A DNA stretch of 64,000 nt from Cellulosimicrobium cellulans (lineage in GTDB: Bacteria > Actinomycetota > Actinomycetes > Actinomycetales > Cellulomonadaceae): contig NZ_JAFBCN010000001.1 in assembly GCF_016907755.1 (NCBI RefSeq), positions 620,001-684,000 on the forward strand. Direction: 5' to 3'. This document shows positions 50,518-58,667 of this stretch, in pieces. A program made the translations under genes and the position numbers. Below the pieces are notes generated by a model, which was given only the letters and a program-made list of their open reading frames with translations, did no database searches and was not told where the DNA came from. The stretch's first letter is position 1. Each line of letters begins with the position of its first letter.

Positions 50518-51522
50518 ATGAAGACCACCCGGGTCGCCCGCCTCAAGTACGTCGGCGCCGCGAGCGCCGCAGCCCTCCTGCTCGCGCTGGGCGCGTGCAG
50601 CTCCGCCGACGACGGCGGGTCCGGTTCCGGCGGCGGCGACGGCGACGGCGACACGCCGTACGTCGCGCTCGTCTCCAAGGGCTTCCAGCACCAGTTCTGG
50701 CAGGCCGTGAAGCAGGGGGCCGACGACGCCGCGGAGGAGCTCGGCGTCGAGGTCACCTTCGAAGGGCCGGAGACGGAGACCGAGGTCGACAAGCAGCTCT
50801 CCATGCTCCAGACCGCGCTCGACAAGAACCCCGACGCGATCGGGTTCGCCGCGCTCGACTCCGAGGCGTCGATCCCGCTCATGTCGGACGCGCAGTCGCG
50901 CGGCATCCCCGTCGTGGCGTTCGACTCCGGCGTGGAGTCCGACGTGCCGATCACCACGGTCTCCACCGACAACGAGGCCGCCGCGGCCGAGGCCGCGAAG
51001 CACATGGTCGAGCTCATCGGCGGGAGCGGCAAGATCGCCGTGCTCGGCCACGACCAGACGTCGCAGACGGGCCAGCAGCGCGTCTCCGGGTTCGTCGACT
51101 ACATCGAGGAGAACGCGCCCGACGTCGAGATCGTCGACGTGCAGTACGCGGGCGGCGACCAGCTCAAGTCGGCCGACGCCGCGAAGTCGATCCTCCAGGC
51201 GAACCCCGACCTCAAGGGCATCTACGGCACCAACGAGGGCGCCGCGACCGGCGTCGTCAAGGCCGTGCAGGAGCTCGGCGCCGCGGGCACGCTCACGGTC
51301 ATCGGCTTCGACTCCGGCAAGGCGCAGACGGACGCGATCCGCGACGGCCTCATGGCCGGCGCGATCACGCAGAACCCCGTCGGCATCGGCTACGAGACCG
51401 TCAAGGCCGCCGTCGCCGCGATCAACGGCGAGGACGTCGAGCCCGTGATCGACTCCGGCTTCTACTGGTACGACGCGACGAACATCGACGACGAGGAGAT
51501 CGCCGCGGTCCTCTACGAGTGA
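50518..51522 (+). CDS. Sugar-binding lipoprotein (RbsB-like)
   Basis: 334 residues. Lipobox LALGAC with Cys27, a Ser/Gly/Asp linker and a periplasmic-binding-protein type I fold: VALVSKGFQHQFWQAVKQGA, LDKNPDAIGFAALDSEAS, VVAFDSGVESDVPITTVSTD, IYGTNEGAATGVVKAV and VIGFDSGKAQTDAIRDG. It delivers the sugar, presumably L-fucose, to the importer. AAGGAG precedes ATG 50518. A 27-base perfect hairpin follows 18 bases after the stop. Confidence 0.92.
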   Translation: MKTTRVARLKYVGAASAAALLLALGACSSADDGGSGSGGGDGDGDTPYVALVSKGFQHQFWQAVKQGADDAAEELGVEVTFEGPETETEVDKQLSMLQTALDKNPDAIGFAALDSEASIPLMSDAQSRGIPVVAFDSGVESDVPITTVSTDNEAAAAEAAKHMVELIGGSGKIAVLGHDQTSQTGQQRVSGFVDYIEENAPDVEIVDVQYAGGDQLKSADAAKSILQANPDLKGIYGTNEGAATGVVKAVQELGAAGTLTVIGFDSGKAQTDAIRDGLMAGAITQNPVGIGYETVKAAVAAINGEDVEPVIDSGFYWYDATNIDDEEIAAVLYE

Positions 51523-51540
51523 CCCGGCGGGGCACCTGCT

Positions 51541-51607
51541 GAGATCGACCCGTGCGTCCTGAGATCGGCCTCCCGAGGGTCGATCTCAGGACGCACGGGT
51601 CGATCTC
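51541..51607 (+). terminator. 27-base perfect hairpin terminator
   Basis: 51541-51567 (GAGATCGACCCGTGCGTCCT...) and 51581-51607 are exact reverse complements with a 13-base loop. It closes the fucose importer transcript and lies at the left end of a repeat-rich block. Confidence 0.85.
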
Positions 51608-51634
51608 GTGTGCCGTGCGGCGACCGCTCCCCCG

Positions 51635-51739
51635 CGAGGTAGAGCCCCGGTAGGCCGAGGTAGAGCCGTGGTCGCGCGATGTAGAGCCCTGGTCAGCCGA
51701 TGTAGAGCCCTGGTCGGTCGAGGTAGAACTGTGGTTCTT
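51635..51739 (+). repeat. Five tandem 21-base repeats
   Basis: Units start at 51635, 51656, 51677, 51698 and 51719 and follow the consensus CGAGGTAGAGCCCTGGTCGGC; the fifth is the most diverged. They abut without spacers, so this is not a CRISPR array. Inverted copies lie at 52141-52203. Confidence 0.85.
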
Positions 51740-51768
51740 GTGTCCGACGGCGTGTGGTCGCCCTGGGT

Positions 51769-51867
51769 GGTCGGGGTGGGTGGTGGTGCCGCGTCTACCA
51801 TCCGCCGCTCGTTCCTCGCGGCTCCCGCCAGGCCCGCCACGACGCGGCACCACCACCCACCCCGACC
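51769..51867. repeat. 27-base perfect inverted repeat
   Basis: 51769-51795 (GGTCGGGGTGGGTGGTGGTG...) and 51841-51867 are exact complements around a 45-base loop. It stands between the two 21-base repeat arrays. Either strand could fold into a strong stem. Confidence 0.85.
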
Positions 51868-52140
51868 GGTGTCGTCTCGCCCTGGTCGTCGCGCACCCGG
51901 GCGACTGCCCGCGGTGTCGGTCTCGTCTGCCCCTTCCCACGAGCGCATCCGCTTGCCGTCTGTCGCTGTCGCTTCGTCGGGCCATGGTGGGCCGACGGCC
52001 GAGCGGTGGGGGTGGGCTCGGAAGCGAAGGGGCGTCAGAGCGGCGCTCCACAAGCCGACGGCCGACGGGTCGGGGTGACGGCGCCGCAGCCCCGAGCTCC
52101 GAGGCCACCCGCGCCGCGGACCCGACCCCGCGCCTGAAAG
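51868..52140. other. Non-coding interior of the repeat block
   Basis: 273 bases of GC-rich sequence with short imperfect repeats of GCCGACGG type. Open frames on both strands encode only Arg/Pro/Ser-rich low-complexity sequence, so I assign no gene. Confidence 0.4.
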
Positions 52141-52203
52141 CCCGTCCACGGCTCTACCTCGGCAGACCGGGGGTCTACCTCGGCCGACCAGGGCTCTACC
52201 TCG
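52141..52203 (-). repeat. Three 21-base repeats, inverted relative to 51635-51739
   Basis: Read on the minus strand, units 52203-52183, 52182-52162 and 52161-52141 match CGAGGTAGAGCCCTGGTCGGC. They lie just after the stop of the GntR gene, so that transcript would end in this array, mirroring the arrangement on the other side. Confidence 0.85.
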
Positions 52204-52222
52204 GGGGAGGCCCTGGCGGAGG

Positions 52223-52933
52223 TCAGGCGTCGTCGTCGGGGAGGTCGTCCGGGACGCGGGGGAGGGACTCCTCGACGCCGAGGAGGTGGTTCGCCATGCG
52301 CAGGCGTGCGCGCTCGGGGTCGTGCGCGGCGAGCGCGCGCCAGATGGCCTCGTGCTCGCCGTGCGTCCGCTCCTCGGCGCCCTCCTCGTGGAGGCCGCGC
52401 CAGAGGCGCTCGCGCACGGTCCGGCTGGCGAGCGACTCGACGAGCGCGGCGAGGACGGGGTTCCCGGAGTGCACGGCGATGATGCGGTGGAACGCGATGT
52501 CGGTCTCGATGAAGCGCTCGTGGTCGACGGCGGGCTCGCGCAGGATCTCCTCGACCTGGTCGAGGACGCCGCGGGCCTCGGCGAGGGCCTCGTCCGTAAT
52601 GTGGGTCGCGGCGAGCCCGGCGGCCTCGGTCTCGAGGATGCGGCGCACGTGGTGGAAGGGGAGCGCGCTGCCGTCGCCCTGCAGGTCGACGACGAAGCCC
52701 ATGGGCGACAGGAGCCGCCGGGGGTCGAGGCTCGTGACGTACGTGCCGTCGCCCTGGCGGGTGTCGACGATGCCGAGGATGGAGAGGGCGCGGACGCCCT
52801 CGCGGAGGGAGCCGCGCGAGACGCCGAGCGCCTCGGCGAGGTCCTTCTCGACGGGCAGCCGGTCGCCGGGACCGAGCTGTCCGTCGAGGATCATGCGCCT
52901 GATGCCGTCGACGACCTCATCCGTGCGGGACAT
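52223..52933 (-). CDS. GntR/FadR-family regulator, likely repressor of the fucose regulon
   Basis: 236 residues. Winged helix with VVDGIRRMILDGQLGPGDRL, then VEKDLAEALGVSRGSLREGV and DTRQGDGTYVTS; the C-terminal all-helical FCD sensor has ETDIAFHRIIAVHSGNPVL and HGEHEAIWRALAAHD, whose Asp/His residues bind a metal and ligand. FCD regulators of sugar-acid pathways respond to pathway acids, so L-fuconate or a keto product is a reasonable inducer. It is encoded 14 bases after the fuconate dehydratase gene. The CATCNGATG palindrome before each fucose unit is the presumed site. Confidence 0.88.
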   Translation of the reverse strand: MSRTDEVVDGIRRMILDGQLGPGDRLPVEKDLAEALGVSRGSLREGVRALSILGIVDTRQGDGTYVTSLDPRRLLSPMGFVVDLQGDGSALPFHHVRRILETEAAGLAATHITDEALAEARGVLDQVEEILREPAVDHERFIETDIAFHRIIAVHSGNPVLAALVESLASRTVRERLWRGLHEEGAEERTHGEHEAIWRALAAHDPERARLRMANHLLGVEESLPRVPDDLPDDDA

Positions 52934-52947
52934 GGGTGCAGTATCGC

Positions 52948-54339
52948 CTATCGCAGCACGGGGGCGACAGATTCCTCCGATGACTGCACGCCGTGGTCGG
53001 GTGCCGCGCCCGCGCGTCGTCCCGTCCAGTACGTGCCGCCGGGGAACCGGTACTGGGCGACGGACGCGGCGTGCATCTGCGTCGAGTACCCGGGTCGTGA
53101 CGGGAGGACGTAGCCGCTGCCGGCTCCGGTGTCCGCGACGACGCACGGGTCGGTGAAGTGCTCGTGGAGGTGGTCCACGAACTCGGTCACGCGGCCGGTC
53201 AGGTCGCCGGCGACCGCGACGTAGTCGAGCACGGACACGTGCTGCACCATCTCGCACAGCCCCACGCCGCCCGCGTGCGGGCACACGGGCACGCCGAACT
53301 TCGCGGCGAGGAGCAGGACGGCGACGATCTCGTTGACGCTCGCGAGGCGGCCGGTGTCGAGCTGGCAGAAGTCGATCGCCTCCGCCTGGAAGAACTGCTT
53401 GAACATGACCCGGTTGTGGCAGTGCTCGCCGGTCGCGACGCCGATCGGCGCGACGGCGCGCCGGATCGCGGCGTGCCCGAGCACGTCGTCGGGGGAGGTG
53501 GGCTCCTCGATCCACAGGGGGTCGAACGGCGCGAGCGCGGCCATCCACTCGATCGCCTGCGGCACGTCCCACACCTGGTTCGCGTCGACCATGAGCGTGC
53601 GGTCGGGGCCGATCACCTCGCGAGCGATCGTCAGGCGGCGCACGTCGTCCGCGAGGTCGGCGCCCACCTTGAGCTTGATGTGTCCGTACCCGGCGTCGAC
53701 GGCCTCCTGGCACAGGCGCCGCAGCTTCTCGTCGTCGTACCCGAGCCAGCCGGCCGACGTCGTGTAGACGGGGTAGCCGGTGCGCTCGAGGTGGGCGATC
53801 CGCTCGGCCTTCGTCGCGGCCTTGGCCTCGAGCAGGGCGACGGCCTCGTCCGCGGTGAGCGCGTCGGAGAGGTAGCGCAGGTCGGCGACGGCGACGAGCT
53901 CTCGGGGCGTCAGGTCGGCGAGCAGGCGCCAGAGCGGCTTGCCGGCGCGGCGGGCGACGAGGTCCCACGTCGCGTTGAGCACCGCCGCCACGGAGAGGTG
54001 CACGACGCCCTTCTCCGGGCCGAGCCAGCGCAGCTGCGAGTCGGAGGTCAGGGTGCGGTACACGCCTCCCATGTCCGCGGCGAGCTCGTCGACGTCGCGG
54101 CCGACGAGCGCGCTCGCCTGCTGACGCGCGGCCTCGGCGACGATGTCGTTGCCGCGGCCGATGGTGAACGTCAGGCCGTGGCCTGCGAGCGGTTCCCCGG
54201 ACCCGTCGGTCGCGTCGGTGCGGAGCACGACGTAGGCGGCGGAGTAGTCCGCGTCCTTGTTCATCGCGTCCGAGCCGTCGGCCGTGAGCGACGTCGGGAA
54301 GCGGACGTCCTCGATCTCGACCCGCGTGATCCTCGCCAT
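52948..54339 (-). CDS. L-fuconate dehydratase (enolase superfamily)
   Basis: 463 residues. HIKLKVGADL supplies the Lys pair, LMVDANQVWDV, LWIEEPTSPDD and GVATGEHCHNR the metal ligands, and CPHAGGVGLCEMVQH the catalytic His region, the pattern of L-fuconate dehydratase in the mandelate racemase subgroup. The start also matches (MARITRVEIEDVRFPTSLT). It dehydrates L-fuconate to 2-keto-3-deoxy-L-fuconate. Transcription should begin at the promoter/operator at 54378-54424 and continue into the GntR gene. Confidence 0.92.
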   Translation of the reverse strand: MARITRVEIEDVRFPTSLTADGSDAMNKDADYSAAYVVLRTDATDGSGEPLAGHGLTFTIGRGNDIVAEAARQQASALVGRDVDELAADMGGVYRTLTSDSQLRWLGPEKGVVHLSVAAVLNATWDLVARRAGKPLWRLLADLTPRELVAVADLRYLSDALTADEAVALLEAKAATKAERIAHLERTGYPVYTTSAGWLGYDDEKLRRLCQEAVDAGYGHIKLKVGADLADDVRRLTIAREVIGPDRTLMVDANQVWDVPQAIEWMAALAPFDPLWIEEPTSPDDVLGHAAIRRAVAPIGVATGEHCHNRVMFKQFFQAEAIDFCQLDTGRLASVNEIVAVLLLAAKFGVPVCPHAGGVGLCEMVQHVSVLDYVAVAGDLTGRVTEFVDHLHEHFTDPCVVADTGAGSGYVLPSRPGYSTQMHAASVAQYRFPGGTYWTGRRAGAAPDHGVQSSEESVAPVLR

Positions 54340-54377
54340 GCGTACCCCTCGCCGTCCCCGCGGGAGACCGCGGAATA

Positions 54378-54424
54378 CATCTGATGACTGGTCTCAATCT
54401 AGGCAGTTCTTGCCGGAAGGTCAA
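54378..54424 (-). promoter_or_regulatory. Promoter and operator of the fuconate dehydratase-GntR operon
   Basis: On the minus strand TTGACC (54424-54419) and TAGATT (54401-54396) are exactly 17 bases apart, a good sigma-70 pair. CATCTGATG (54378-54386) lies nine bases past the -10, over the start point, as expected for a repressor. A second, one-base-variant site CATCGAATG is upstream at 54452-54460. Confidence 0.75.
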
Positions 54425-54519
54425 GGATCGTCCGACCAATCTGCGTCGAGACATCGAATGAGTGACGCTCACACGGAGCCTGTCAGTGCGCCGCGCTGCG
54501 GATGTCCGACGGTCCCGCG

Positions 54520-54564
54520 CGACGCACGGGCCCCGGTCGTGGGAGACCCGGGGCCCGTGCGTCG
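54520..54564 (-). terminator. 17-base hairpin terminator of the GH95 gene
   Basis: 54520-54536 (CGACGCACGGGCCCCGG) and 54548-54564 are exact complements with an 11-base loop, 18 bases past the GH95 stop on the minus strand. Confidence 0.85.
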
Positions 54565-54582
54565 TCGAGCTGGTCCGCGACG

Positions 54583-57500
54583 TCAGCAGTCGCGGCCCTC
54601 GAAGGCGACGTCGTGCGTCGTCACCGGGCCGTCGGCCGGCACCCGCGCGGTCACCGTGGCGGTACCCGCCCCGACCGCGGCCGACCGGACCGAGAACGAC
54701 TGGTACGCGTTCGCGCCCGGTGCGACGTCCGCCACCGTGCGCGTGCCGTACGGCGTCTCGAGGGTCACGTCGAGCGGGACGTCGTCGTCGTTGGTCGCGC
54801 GGACCGCGACGTACGCACGGCCGGCGAGGCAGCGCGTCTGCACCTCGACGCTGACGTCCGGCCCCGGGTCCTCGGCGTCGAACGCGAGCTCCTGCCACGT
54901 CGCGACCTCGTCCGCGGTGAGCGCGCGGGCGAAGACCGCGACGCGGTCCACGGCGCCGCGCTGGACCTCGCCGCCGCCCTGGTTGGCGCCGACGTGGAAC
55001 GGGCGCGTCTGGCACCCGTTGATCGCGTCGTACCCACCGACCGTGCCGCCCGGGCGGGCGACGCCGTCCACGTACACCGTGATCGCGCCGTTCTCGCCGA
55101 TGGTCACGACGAGGTCGAACCAGCGGCCCGTGGGCACCGTGACCGGGGTCGTGGTGCCGGTCCCGGCCGTGATGACCCGGACGTTGTTCGACGGCGTGAG
55201 GTCGACGAGGATGCCGTCGGCGTCCTGCCCGACCGGCTGCGCGTCGAACAGGCGCCGGTACGACGACTGCCCGGCGTCGATGCGGAACTCCCCCGCGAAC
55301 GACGCCTGGTAGAGGTACCCGAGCTGGAACGGCTCGCTCGCGGCGTAGGTGTTCGGCCCGAGCGTCTGGGCCGAGCCCGTCGGCCCCTCGGCGAGCACGG
55401 CACCCGTCCCGACGACGCGCGGGGTGCGCCCGTGGCCGGACGCGTCCGTGAGCGGGTCCGCGCCGAGGTCCCACGCGAGCAGCGTGTCGCCCGTGGGCGG
55501 TGCGGGGCACGGCGACGGCGGCCGGACCGCGATCGCGGCCCGGCCCTCGACCGTCCCCCCGCCCGCGGCGAGGCGGGCGACGACGGCGGACGTCCCGGAC
55601 GCACCGCCCGCGCCGACGGTGACGCGGAAGGAGACGTCGCGCGACCCGCCCGCCGGGACGGTCTCGAGGTCGACGCCCGCCGGCTCGGCGGACCAGGCCG
55701 CCTGGCCGTCCTCGACCGCAGGGAGCACGAGCGCGAGCTCGCCACCCTCGATCGCCGCGTCGCCCACGGCGGACACCGTCGCCACCACGTCCACGACGTC
55801 GCCCGTCGTCGCGCTCCCGGGGGCCGTGACGCCCACGGTCGCGAGCGCGGACGCCGTGTAGGTCGCCCCCGCGGACGCCGCGAACGTCACTTCCGCGCCG
55901 TCGCGCGCGTGCTCGACGGGCGACCCGTCGCCGTCGACCAGCGTGTACGCGCCCGAGGCGAAGAGCGGGCTGCGGACGGTCAGGTCGCCGTCGCGCGACG
56001 GGTGGAGCGTGACCTCACGCGCCGCGCCCCCGGTCCAGGCGGCGTCGACCTCGGTACCACCACGGGCGACGAGCCCGGTGTACGACCCCTCCGCCCAGGC
56101 CGAGGGCAGCGCCGGGAGCACGTCGACGACGCCGTCCTGGCTCTGGAGCAGCATCTCGGCCACGCCGGAGGTGCCGCCGAAGTTGCCGTCGATCTGGAAC
56201 GGCGGGTGGTTGTCCCACAGGTTGTCGAGCGTGCTGCCGGTGAGCTGCTCGCGCAGGAGCTTGTGCGCGCGGTCGCCGTCGAGGAGGCGCGCCCAGAAGT
56301 TGACCTTCCAGGCCTTGCTCCAGCCGGTGCCACCGTCGCCGCGGCCGTCGAGCGACACGCGTGCTGCTGCCGCGAGGTCCGGGGACGACGACGGCGAGAC
56401 GGCCCCGCCCGGGAACAGGGCCCAGAGGTGGCTCACGTGCCGGTGGGTGTTGTTGGGCTCGTCGAGGTCCTCCTTCCACTCCTGGAGCTGGCCCCACGAC
56501 CCGACGCGCAGGCCGGGGTCGAGGTCGGCGCGCGTCGCGGCGAGCTCGTCGAGGAACGCGGTGTCGGTCTCGCCGAGCGCCTCGGCCGCCGCGGCGGTGT
56601 TGGCGAGGTGCTGCGTGACGATCTGCTGCGAGATCGCCGCGCCCGCGGTGAAGTCGCCCTGCTCGGGCGAGTAGCTCGGGGTCACGACGAGCGAGCCGTC
56701 GCGCGGGTCGACGACGAGGAAGTCGAACCAGAACTCCGACACCGACCTCAGCATGGGGTAGGCACGCTCCGCGAGGAACTCCTCGTCGCCCGTGAACAGG
56801 TAGTGCTCCCAGTAGTGCTGCGCGAGCCACGCCGCGGCGTCGGGCTGCCAGAAGGACTGCGGGTACTGGTGCAGGCCCGTGAACCCGTACGGGTTCGTCT
56901 CGTTGCCGACGACCCAGCCGTCCGCGCCGTACATCGTGCTCGCGGTCACCTCGCCGGGCGCGACCATCGAGTCCACGTAGTCGAACAGCGGGGCGGTCGT
57001 CTCGGAGAGGTTCGTCGTCTCGGCCGGCCAGTAGTTCATCTGCAGGTTGATGTTCACGTGGTAGTCGGCGTCCCACGGCGGGTTGTTGACGCGGTTCCAC
57101 ACACCCTGCAGGTTCGCGGGCAGCGACCCGTCGCGCGACGAGGAGACGAGCAGGTAGCGCCCGAACTGGAAGTACAGCGCCTCGAGCGCGCGCTGGTTCT
57201 CGGGCGTCGTTCCCGCCCGGTAGGCGGCGAGGAGCTCGTCGGTCGGGACGTCGGGCAGCTCGGCGCCGAGGTCGAGCCGCACGCGCTCGTAGAGCTCGCG
57301 GTAGTCGGCGAGGTGCGCCTTGCGGAGCGCGTCGACGCCCTTCCCGGCGGCGGCGTCGACGCGGGGCGTCACGACGTCCAGCGGCGCGACGCCGCTGCGG
57401 TACGCCGGGTACTCGCCCTCGTAGTCGGTCGCGGCGGAGAAGACGATCGTCGCGGAGTCGGCGCCCGCGACCGTGACGCGGCCGTTCGCGCCGTCGGTCC

Positions 57501-58353
57501 GGGTGCCGCCGTCGGTGAGTACCTGCGCCTGCGACGCGAACCGCAGGCCGTTGTTGGTGAGGGTCCCGGACGTCGTGATCCGGCCGCCCGCAGCGGTCTG
57601 CGCGACGTTCGACCGGCCCGACGGCAGGTCGAGCCGCGCCTCGAAGCCGATCGCGCCCGGCTCGTCGGCCGTGAGCCGCACGACGACGACGTCGTCGGCC
57701 GCGCTCGCGAAGTACTCGCGCGTGTACGTCGTCCCGTCGAGGTCGTAGGTCGTCGTGACGACGGCGTCGCCGATGTCGAGCGCCCGGCGGTAGTCGGTGG
57801 CGGTGCCGTTCTGGCCCGCCATCTCCAGCACCAGGTCGCCGTACGTCTGGTAGGAGCCGAAGTTCGTCTTCGGCTGGCCGAGCACGGAGGCGACCTCCTC
57901 GGGGCTGACGCTCCCCTCGGCGTCGATCCGGTCGCGGACCTGCTGGATCGCGTCCGGCCGCGGGGTGGTCCAGTTCCCGAAGTTGTAGCCGGAGGCTCCG
58001 GGGCCACCGGTCCACAGGGTCTTCTCGTTGAGCTGGAGCTGCTCGCGCGCGACGCCGCCGAAGACGGTGGCGCCCATCGCGCCGTTGCCGATGGGCAGCG
58101 CGCGCTGCTCCCACTCCTGCTGGAGGTTCGACGCCGCCGTGTTCAGGGGCTCGTCGAACCAGATGGTGTCGGGGTCGCCGGGGATCGTCGCGCCGGGTGC
58201 GGTCACGGCACCTAGCGTGCCCGACGTCGGGGCGCTCGCCCCGGACGCGGGCGCCGCCAGGAGCGCGAGCGGCACCGCCAGCGCCCCGGCTGCGGTCGCG
58301 GCGACGAGCCGGCGGGCGCCGGCGGGTCGCGCGAAGGGTCGGACTCGGGACAT
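54583..58353 (-). CDS. Secreted GH95 alpha-L-fucosidase with LamG-like and C-terminal modules
   Basis: 1256 residues with a signal peptide (about 1-40). The GH95 catalytic part (about 60-790) opens with LPIGNGAMGATVFGG and NEKTLWTGGP and contains the catalytic set known from Bifidobacterium AfcA: the Asn pair in HVNINLQMNYWPAE, the acid in PSYSPEQGDFT and the Asp in FQIDGNFGG. It should release L-fucose from alpha-1,2-linked glycans outside the cell. An NPCBM/Ig-like segment, a LamG-like jelly roll (about 960-1160) and the RCLAGR module (1164-1256) follow. GGAGG precedes ATG 58353. The operator at 58433 places it in the fucose regulon. Confidence 0.9.
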   Translation of the reverse strand: MSRVRPFARPAGARRLVAATAAGALAVPLALLAAPASGASAPTSGTLGAVTAPGATIPGDPDTIWFDEPLNTAASNLQQEWEQRALPIGNGAMGATVFGGVAREQLQLNEKTLWTGGPGASGYNFGNWTTPRPDAIQQVRDRIDAEGSVSPEEVASVLGQPKTNFGSYQTYGDLVLEMAGQNGTATDYRRALDIGDAVVTTTYDLDGTTYTREYFASAADDVVVVRLTADEPGAIGFEARLDLPSGRSNVAQTAAGGRITTSGTLTNNGLRFASQAQVLTDGGTRTDGANGRVTVAGADSATIVFSAATDYEGEYPAYRSGVAPLDVVTPRVDAAAGKGVDALRKAHLADYRELYERVRLDLGAELPDVPTDELLAAYRAGTTPENQRALEALYFQFGRYLLVSSSRDGSLPANLQGVWNRVNNPPWDADYHVNINLQMNYWPAETTNLSETTAPLFDYVDSMVAPGEVTASTMYGADGWVVGNETNPYGFTGLHQYPQSFWQPDAAAWLAQHYWEHYLFTGDEEFLAERAYPMLRSVSEFWFDFLVVDPRDGSLVVTPSYSPEQGDFTAGAAISQQIVTQHLANTAAAAEALGETDTAFLDELAATRADLDPGLRVGSWGQLQEWKEDLDEPNNTHRHVSHLWALFPGGAVSPSSSPDLAAAARVSLDGRGDGGTGWSKAWKVNFWARLLDGDRAHKLLREQLTGSTLDNLWDNHPPFQIDGNFGGTSGVAEMLLQSQDGVVDVLPALPSAWAEGSYTGLVARGGTEVDAAWTGGAAREVTLHPSRDGDLTVRSPLFASGAYTLVDGDGSPVEHARDGAEVTFAASAGATYTASALATVGVTAPGSATTGDVVDVVATVSAVGDAAIEGGELALVLPAVEDGQAAWSAEPAGVDLETVPAGGSRDVSFRVTVGAGGASGTSAVVARLAAGGGTVEGRAAIAVRPPSPCPAPPTGDTLLAWDLGADPLTDASGHGRTPRVVGTGAVLAEGPTGSAQTLGPNTYAASEPFQLGYLYQASFAGEFRIDAGQSSYRRLFDAQPVGQDADGILVDLTPSNNVRVITAGTGTTTPVTVPTGRWFDLVVTIGENGAITVYVDGVARPGGTVGGYDAINGCQTRPFHVGANQGGGEVQRGAVDRVAVFARALTADEVATWQELAFDAEDPGPDVSVEVQTRCLAGRAYVAVRATNDDDVPLDVTLETPYGTRTVADVAPGANAYQSFSVRSAAVGAGTATVTARVPADGPVTTHDVAFEGRDC

Positions 58354-58432
58354 CAGTGGCCTCCAAGGGCGGCGCGTCGGTGCGCCGCGGTCGGTCGGGT
58401 TCGGCGCTCGGACTACGCCAGGGCCCAGGAAT

Positions 58433-58481
58433 CATCCGATGTGTCACCGACCAATGTGGCGGAAGTGCGCCTCGGGGTCAA
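58433..58481 (-). promoter_or_regulatory. Promoter and operator of the GH95 gene
   Basis: Minus-strand TTGACC (58481-58476) and CACATT (58458-58453) are 17 bases apart; the -35 is the same as at the dehydratase promoter. CATCCGATG (58433-58441) lies 11 bases past the -10, in the same position relative to the promoter as at 54378. Confidence 0.65.
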
Positions 58482-58667
58482 GGAGATGGGGGAAATCTCC
58501 CGGTCTTCATCCAATCATTGCGCTCCGTTCCTCCTGGCGGTCAGGATGGGCAGTGCTCCCCATCGCGACAGGCGCCCGCGCCGCGTAGCGTCGGCGTGCG
58601 ACCGTCGAGACGAGGCTGTCGACACGTGCGCGTGAGAGGACACGCGCAGGTGCGGGGAGGAGACGGC
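58482..58667. other. Intergenic region before the WXG100-like gene
   Basis: 186 bases between divergent genes. A weak half-match CATCCAATC lies at about 58508. The plus-strand promoter is not recognised; the ribosome site GGGGAGGAG is at the right end. Confidence 0.3.

Noticed and set aside
51586-52149. 187-codon minus-strand frame inside the repeat block
   Set aside because: The product is Arg/Pro/Thr repeats created by the 21-base units and hairpins; no ribosome site and no family.
51635-52203. Possible CRISPR array
   Set aside because: The 21-base units are directly adjacent with no spacers, vary between copies and have no cas genes nearby.
52970-52985. CCTCCGATG as another fucose operator
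   Set aside because: It lies inside the dehydratase coding sequence and misses the left half of the palindrome.
58507-58516. CATCCAATC as a second operator before GH95
   Set aside because: Two mismatches to the palindrome and upstream of the promoter; too weak to list as a site.
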